Shown: positions 57,570 through 64,000 of the stretch, piece by piece | Layout of the letters: every line of letters starts with the position of its first letter | Numbering within the stretch: the first letter of the stretch is position 1 | Source: Mixophyes australis | Taxonomy: Eukaryota > Chordata > Amphibia > Anura > Limnodynastidae | Assembly: GCA_036250195.1 (NCBI GenBank) | Contig: JAVHZZ010000005.1 | Coordinates: forward strand, 184,088,448 to 184,152,447 | DNA length: 64,000 nt | Direction: 5' to 3' | Position numbers and translations under genes: made by a program | The notes under the pieces: generated by a model | The model's database searches: none | Told to the model about the DNA's origin: nothing | Seen by the model: only the letters and a program-made list of their open reading frames with translations

Positions 57570-58330
57570 CTATTTAGAACCTATCAGCTCTGTTCATCGG
57601 CTCATAAACGTATTACCTCAGAGGCAATGTGCTGAGGGACACAGGTGCCAGACCAGAGCACAAAACCCAATTGAGTTATGTAGCAGACAGTGAGAGCCAC
57701 AGAATCATGAATATGACTGCATTGGGGAATTGCATGCTCTGTGTGGCAGCAGCCACTTTATTAAATATCGATTTAAATCACAGCCCTTAATCAAATCTGA
57801 AAGATTTTTTCACCTTTCTCTTTTTCTCTTTCCTTCTTTTGTCTCATAATAGTGGTTCCCCGGAATGAATAGTTAGCAAATAGTTTAACTGCAAACCCTT
57901 ATCAACTGTAATGAGGCATTTGTGATAATCGGGTGATGAAATGTAAATGGGCAGTAATGAGCACAATTATATCCACCAGGGAGCCATCAAAGCGGCTTCT
58001 TTCCTCACAGATAGATGAGCTCTTTCACTGTCATTGCCCATTGCTGACTTCAGCGTGAGCTTTTGATTCGGTGGGGGAGGTGTTGAGGAAACAGAAAGTG
58101 TCTCTCAGAACAAGCTTGCTGACAGTAGTCAGGTGAAAGTCTGGATCACTTTAATCCTACCTTTGATGATTATCCATTGATCCATTCCAAGCTTCTTTCA
58201 TGCTCTATTGCAGTCTTCTTTAGGGATGATTTGATTTGCAGTAATGTTTAGAAACTGCCTCATTGTGCTAACATGATTAAGATGACCCTCTCTATGTTTG
58301 TTACACTGACAATAAGCTGGGTGACTGAAA
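57570..58330. promoter_or_regulatory. Candidate conserved non-coding element (enhancer-like)
   Basis: About 760 bases free of repeats, with balanced composition unlike the AT-rich flanks and no sustained coding frame. The core (about 57890-58090) is dense in homeodomain-type cores and other factor-like words: GTAATGAGGC, TGATAATCGGGTGATGAAATG, CAGTAATGAGCACAATTATA, AGATAGATGAGC, TTTTGATTCGG; nearby are TTTAAATCACAG and CCTTAATCAAATC. This texture is typical of vertebrate developmental enhancers in gene deserts. Conservation is inferred, not measured. Confidence 0.45.
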
Positions 58331-58499
58331 CGTGTCTTTACACCAAACTTAATCTGAGCAAAATGTTTGCTACAGAAAAATAAGCTCAGTTATATCTATA
58401 TGAATATAGAAAACACACATTGTGCACAGTGGAATTAAAGGGACATTATTATGATGATTAATATTTTGAAATGTTCTCATCGCCCATTTTAATAACTTC

Positions 58500-59265
58500 A
58501 TCCTCCCCATTTATTAATCACACTCCTTCATCATTATACCCCTTTCATCATTTCCCCTGCTGTAGCATTCTCCCCTCTTAAATATGTCTTCCACTGTAAT
58601 CATATATCCCTGATTGCATTACACCCCCCATTTATATCCCCCTATAACACTTTATACCAACTTGTAATCATCCTTCCCCTTGTAATTATACATCCCCCTG
58701 TAGAAATACTCCCCACTGCTGTAGACATTTATCGGCCTGGAGCATTATTCCATACTCCTGTAACCATTGATCCTCCCTGTAGCATTATCCACCTGTTACT
58801 CATTTATTAGCATTACCCATTATCCACTCTTGCTCCTGAAGTACCCTCCCTTTAGCCATTTACCTCACCACTTGTAAAATAATCCCACCCTATAGCTATG
58901 TTGTTGCCTCTGTAGCCATTTACCACTCCCTTTTGCCATTTATCCTACCCCTTGTAGCATTATCCACCCTGATCACATTTGAAAAGATGTCTCTCCTCCA
59001 TATATATATGCAAAGCATAGAGATCATTGACCTCTAAGCAGAAAGTAATTAATGTCAAGAGGAGCTGTGCTCTGCAGTCAGAGAGGGCTAACGATCATAC
59101 ATTAGTTCCCTTTAAATGTAGAGATAGCAGAGAGGGACCAGTGTCATGGTGCTCCGAGGGGAACTTAAGTTACATTTAATTACCTCTGTAGCCATTTACC
59201 AACCCTTTTGCCATTTATCCCACCCCCTATAGTATTATACCCTCTTCTTGCCATAGATCTCCCCT
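58500..59265. repeat. Degenerate pyrimidine-rich tandem repeat
   Basis: Loose units like CCCCTGTAGCATTTATCC repeat from about 58500 to 58975. A near-copy of the block at 58907-58970 (CTCTGTAGCCATTTACCA, TTTTGCCATTTATCC) recurs at 59186-59245, after about 210 bases of unrelated sequence that may be an insertion. Confidence 0.7.
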
Positions 59266-59282
59266 GAAATCAAGCTCCTCAA

Positions 59283-59313
<31 letters not shown>

Positions 59314-59375
59314 AGCAGCTATTTATATAGCACCACTATTTCCGCAGCATGTAGTACTTTGTGATAAGCGCTCAC
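59283..59375 (-). mobile_element. SINE/LINE tail with (CAT)n(CAG)n
   Basis: (CAT)n then (CAG)n microsatellite followed by CTATTTATATAGCACCACTA, the reverse of the shared tail. The short fragment ends around 59375. Confidence 0.75.
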
Positions 59376-62300
59376 TTTGCCCTGTATGAGAAGGTATCCT
59401 GGATGTAGATCTCTCAGGCTGACATCTCCTGACCTTTATATCGCTTCACCTACTGTAGATATTTTGGCTTACAAGATGTCTGCCACTCCTCTTCTCTATG
59501 TAGGAGCTTTTGACTCCTCTATACCAGACAATCTAAGTAAACTCATCCTATATGTAACATTCTTCTAAGCAGTGTCTACTATCTTTGAAATATAGAACAG
59601 ACAGCATCTATCTACATATTCCTTTATTCTAGCTGATTACAAAAATAATAATATTCATGAAACTATGCTACAGATATTTATTTAAGTAGATTGTAACATA
59701 TAATAACTAATCCAAATCCCTACTGTTGACAATTAGACAATTGAACGATAGCAATTTGCATTCCCTTAGCGGAACAGTGGAATTCTCTTCCATTTAAATG
59801 CTTTATGTCTATTAGCTATCTCCTAATTAAAATTTGCACATTTATATTTATTGGGGTTCATATGTGTTATAGTGTAATACAATCCAGTGTATGCAATGTA
59901 AAGAACATCCTGTATCTGCTTATTTCTCCAGATAGCTAGGAAGATATGTGGAAAAGTGAAATTAACACTTGCTCCCTTGACAGTCCACAGAAATGGTATT
60001 CATACAATAATAAAACATTCTCGCAGGGAAATATGTACACTTTGTCAACAGATACATACAGAAATTTCCGATTAATGATAGTGATCTTTCCCAGGTGCAA
60101 TGTTTTCTGGTACACATTTATGTATAAATTCAGGGTCTAAATATCTGCCTATTGAGCCTAAGCAGATGAGCTCTCAAACCTTATTACTATGCACTATATT
60201 TTCCAATTCCCCTGACATTGAATTTCTCCTGCTACTCTTAGCCTCTTGTATCTTTATCTCTAAATGTATGGCTTGTATTGATTTAATTGAATTTATTAGA
60301 TGATTATTAGCAAAATATATTAAAATATGCACCATATTATTTATAGAATTGGCTTTGCAAGTTGTATTCAATAAACAGATCTATTCTTTTATTAAATATC
60401 ACTCATTTTGAAACTTTATGGAATATGGACAAATCATAAATATTATAAATAGTTCTAAGCAAGCACATTTTTTATTACAATTTCATGCAATACTCTCACA
60501 AATGTAAGGTTCTAGGTAAAGGAAGTAAGATTATTTTATAGTGGAAAGTAGTATTTTTCCTATTTCCCAAAATACTTAGAAATTGAGGATTTAGTTTGAG
60601 GATTAATTAATCTATCATTCCCAACAATATACACCATGGGCCTGAGTCATTAAGGCATGTATCTGCCGAACTCCACGCAAATAGGCTCTGCTTACACCTG
60701 TAGTCAACAAGGAATGGATCTCAAGATATGTTCCTTGTTGATTACGTGTGTATTTTGACACCCCTCTCTGCTCTACTACACAGGACACTGCAAGATATGT
60801 ACGTACCTGTCAGTTCCTGCAGCAGCCTGCGGGTCTTGCGGCTTCACAGCTGCTGGACCCACTTGCTCAAAACGGTGTAAAAATAGATAATAATAATAAA
60901 AAGAAAAAGTGTTGCCAGCATAGTGCTGGTTGGAGCAATAACGGGGGGAGGAGAGGCAGCGTGGGGTCCCCCTCAGTGTTATTCCAACCAGCACTAGGCA
61001 AGCCACCCGGGGCTGTTGGCACCCCTGTCATAAGGGCAAACCAGTCCCAAGTTGATCAGTACGAGGCTGGATTCTACAAGGAGTTGGGGTCAGCAAAAAA
61101 AAAAGTGTGGGCCGCCTAAGGATACTCAGCTCCGTGCTAAAAGCACCAGGGCTCTTCCCACACCCCTAGAAAGTGGATATGGGGTGATAAAGTGAATAAT
61201 TTAAGTATAAAAACTATTTCAGTTTGTGGAACTACAGGTCCCAGCATACCCATGGCAGCCAGGGCCCGTTAAGTCATGTAGTGCCACAAAATAAAATTTA
61301 AATAAACCAGACTCATACCTAGTTCAACTTCATACCATATCTTTTTATTAAAAATAATTAAAATGAAAAGCCCTGATATACTTACCAACATCTGTGTTCT
61401 TCATCTTAGTTCCTGTATGCAGGAACACACACTGCATAAATAAATCCAGCACTGGAAGTGCACTGGAACTGACGTTGGTGTCCCTGAATGGGATTGCCCT
61501 TACAGTATATTGCCTAATTTAATCCACCCATTCCCCACCCCGTTCACTCCCCTAAAAGGTAAGCTGTGATAAGCCCTTTATTAAACCAAAACCAGCCAGT
61601 TCTGGACATGCGCAGAACGATTTTGCGAAGGATGCGCTCAAAACAGCCAGATATGTGGTTTGATGATTCTGGTCCTATATGTTTACACTATACACAACTG
61701 GAAAATGTTCAGCCTCAATCTCCTATTCCTTCCTTCTTTCTACCATATAGATTTCACTTAATCTTAGGTCTAAGTAATAGATCTTCTTACTGCCTCCATG
61801 CCTCTGCATGCACTTATCCCTTATCACAAATACTTCTCACTTGTCCCTGGCTTCCTATTTTTGTCTTTACCAAAGGTCTTAGCGCCAAACTCACTCTAGT
61901 GCATCATACATAGCCCCGAATCTCACCACTGAAGTTTACATAAACATTTAAGCAAAAAGACAACCTTTTGCTGGTTGAATTCTTCAACTTTTCTGCCTTA
62001 ACAGTGCCAAATAACACTGAAATAACACAATATCCCACCCAACATTTGAAGCTGTTCATCCCTACTATCCACTTTAATAAATGTAAATACAAACTATATC
62101 ATATACAAAGGACGTGATTACTGAAGGTGCTGTCACACTGTTAAGTAGAACTGGAGAAAGTCTTGTGTAGAATCAGACTTATTTAATATCATGCTATCAA
62201 TTCACATTTCTACAAACCATCACTAAGCAAAAATGTTTAAACTCTCTCATTTAAACTCAGTCCAGCAAACCAAAGCATCTTTCGCCACACTTTTCAAATT

Positions 62301-62639
62301 ACATATATAGGCCATTGCCACCTAAACCTCATAGCGTAATATCTTGAAGGGGCGTGTCTATAACCATAGCAGCACAGAGGGCCTATTGAAGATGAAAAAA
62401 TGTGCCTTAAATTACAAAGTTCACAAAAGGCATCATAAAAGTAATGAGAATAATATGACAATACAGCTAATTCAGACTAATGTGCCAGAATGCATAGTAA
62501 TGCATATTTTCATACTGAAGGGGATGGAGCAGATATTGTGGTGTGTATAAATTATGATGGTGCATACAGGGTTCCATCAGAATCTTGCTACGGGACCCAG
62601 TCAATTTTAATGATGCCCTGTTTGCAGACTGTTGAAGTC
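59376..62639. other. Spacer; small repeat traces
   Basis: About 59690-59860 is repeat-free and enhancer-like (ACAATTAGACAATTGAACG, CTAATTAAAATTTGCA). GGGCCTGAGTCATTAAGG at 60639 matches one end of the MITE family at 107-420 but the other end is not found. ACTACAGGTCCCAGCATACCC at 61225 is a phrase I associate with dispersed vertebrate repeats. No gene seen. Confidence 0.4.
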
Positions 62640-62850
62640 GTATAATTGGATGAACGAAAGTATATTGGTTTAATATTGGTTTGCCGTGCGTATTGCGAAG
62701 CGTACGCCACGTGTTACGTAGCGTGGTGCGTTCGCACGGTAAAATACGCACGCACACACTCTCATTACAACATTTAGTTATTTATATAATTTCATATTGG
62801 TTCTGTTACACTGTAATTCAGGAGCAGATAGTATTCGGTTTATTATTAGT

Positions 62851-62866
62851 CTATATATATATATAC

Positions 62867-62928
<62 letters not shown>
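62851..62928. repeat. (TA)n microsatellite
   Basis: Nearly pure TA alternation with one CATATG interruption. Confidence 0.95.
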
Positions 62929-62929
<1 letters not shown>

Positions 62930-63533
62930 GATTATATGTACATTGTAGTGTTATTAAAGGTTTAGGTTATAGTCATGCCTGATATCATATTGAATCCCTA
63001 ATCATCAGCAGCTGTCCGGTGCAGTCAGCGAAGAGATCGCACATTGCATACTTTAGTTATTGATATTAGAGAGTAAACCTTTGTATGATACTGGCTATGA
63101 AAGGAGCAGACCCCCTGGAGAGAAGACTCCCACCTTTGGATTCCTTAGATTGAATCAACCTATTACCTGTCTGGCCTGGACCCACCCAACGTCTGGACCT
63201 ATAGAAACAATCTACGTCATCTCTATTGTTCAAGTGTAACACTATACTGTATATAATATAGCTGCGCTTCCTTTGGCTCTCAGTCTACTCTGACCACAGT
63301 TATCTAACAGATACACTGTTCCATTGGGACCCATGGAAGCGCAGCGATTGCAGCGGTATGTATGTATGTAACTTTTGGTATTGGCTGTGCTGTACTGTAC
63401 TGTATTATAATATGTTAATGTATTAAATTGTTGACTATTTACATCTGCTAAAATAAACCACCATGTGCTTTGGACACACATACAATTGATTGAGCAATGC
63501 TTATTTTAAAATGATACAATTACTTTAATAATT

Positions 63534-63547
63534 TGGGGGTTCGTGAG
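63534..63547 (+). other. Primer-binding-site-like motif (tRNA-Pro type)
   Basis: TGGGGGTTCGTGAG matches 10 of the first 11 bases of the tRNA-Pro primer site used by many retroviruses (TGGGGGCTCGT). It sits 77 bases after an AATAAA, a plausible R-U5 distance. The match ends after 11 bases, so it is suggestive only. Confidence 0.35.
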
Positions 63548-64000
63548 TTAGAAGTTACGTTACCGGTAGGTATGCAACGCTTACGATATTCGGTTCCTCA
63601 ACAAAGGGTGGATTGACGGACGCGTCGCATAAAGCAGGAAAGAACGTAATACATTTAAGACCTGTGGTTCACTGTGTGTTGCGAAACCGAATGTCCGTTG
63701 TTGCATAGACTGATGGAACGCTAATTAGAATCTAGGGACAAGAAAGAAAAATGTTTCTTTTTATTGTCGTTTTATGTTTTAAAGGGTACTGCATTGCCTA
63801 GTGTATGTGTGCTTCCTGTTTAGCGTGTATGAACTTCCGGTATTGTTGCCACGTGTGTAAATAGTCATGATCACAGTCTGTTAGCTATGCATAGTGTAAT
63901 CACTTGGTAAAATCTCTGAAAAGATAGTGCCATTGTTTGGGAAATTTATTTTCTGTACAGAAAACAAAGGTTATGTGTGTGTATGTGAATGAATATATAA

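Larger units (their letters stand above)
62640..64000 (+). mobile_element. Possible endogenous retrovirus LTR and leader (runs off window)
   Basis: CpG density rises sharply (CGTATTGCGAAGCGTACGCC near 62690, and 63540-63720). An LTR-like order is visible on plus: TATA-like TATATAATA at 63250, AATAAA at 63452, then a primer-binding-site-like motif at 63534. The LTR start and a CA-type end are not resolved, and no gag frame appears before the window ends. The (TA)n tract at 62851-62928 lies inside. Retained CpGs suggest a young insertion. A CpG-rich host sequence is the alternative. Confidence 0.35.

Noticed and set aside
57322..57693. 123-codon frame before the enhancer-like block
   Set aside because: No domain, AT-rich codons and no splice or promoter context; a chance frame is more likely.
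60639..61320. Third copy of the CCTGATTCATTAAGG MITE
   Set aside because: Only one end motif is present; no inverted partner within a reasonable distance.
1..64000. tRNA, rRNA or snRNA genes
   Set aside because: None recognised; the only tRNA-like sequence is the degenerate SINE head.

Overview
This window is vertebrate nuclear DNA, most probably from a frog. It is AT-rich and almost free of host coding sequence, and it is dominated by transposable elements typical of anuran genomes: a Ngaro tyrosine-recombinase retrotransposon, an L2/CR1-type LINE, a tRNA-headed SINE, Tc1-like, hAT-like and Harbinger-like DNA elements, and long C/T-rich solo LTRs. I see no complete host gene, no tRNA or rRNA gene, and nothing prokaryotic. 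The species call rests on remembered repeat types and is an inference.

Layout. 0-5.5 kb: AT-rich spacer with small inverted-repeat elements (107-420, 3587-3868, 4097-4257), two old tandem duplications and a SINE. 5.48-6.52 kb: a solo LTR with a perfect 5-bp target duplication. 6.78-15.84 kb: the main feature, a Ngaro element with split direct repeats (A1 - gag - RT/RNase H - tyrosine recombinase - SGNH hydrolase - B1 - A2 - B2). A 2.0-kb solo LTR interrupts its B1 arm. 16.6-19.9 kb: a 30-bp minisatellite split in two by a 2.2-kb hAT-like element that duplicated 8 bp of the repeat unit. 19.9-32 kb: mostly featureless spacer, a 24-bp minisatellite, SINE tails and a fold-back element inside a SINE. 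32-38 kb: hAT-like MITEs with clear 8-bp target duplications and a near-perfect 188-bp palindrome. 38.8-41.1 kb: a decayed Gypsy pol followed by a Tc1 remnant. 42.9-45.2 kb: a GC-rich island with CCAAT boxes and splice donors that I cannot classify. 45.2-46.4 kb: an internally deleted Tc1-like element. 47.1-50.4 kb: an L2/CR1 LINE split by a solo LTR, followed by another solo LTR. 55-57 kb: more MITEs. 57.6-58.3 kb: repeat-free sequence that looks like a conserved non-coding (enhancer-like) element. 62.6-64 kb: CpG-rich sequence that may be the LTR and leader of an endogenous retrovirus running off the window.

How the parts relate. The Ngaro genes form one mobile unit: Gag packages the RNA, RT/RNase H copies it, and the tyrosine recombinase integrates a circular intermediate formed through the split repeats; the role of the SGNH protein is unknown. 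The copy is dead: a frameshift in gag and TGA stops in gag, pol and the SGNH frame. The TGA stops are what CpG decay of CGA would produce. The recombinase frame is intact. Nesting gives relative ages: LTR inside Ngaro, hAT inside minisatellite, MITE inside hAT, LTR inside LINE, fold-back inside SINE.
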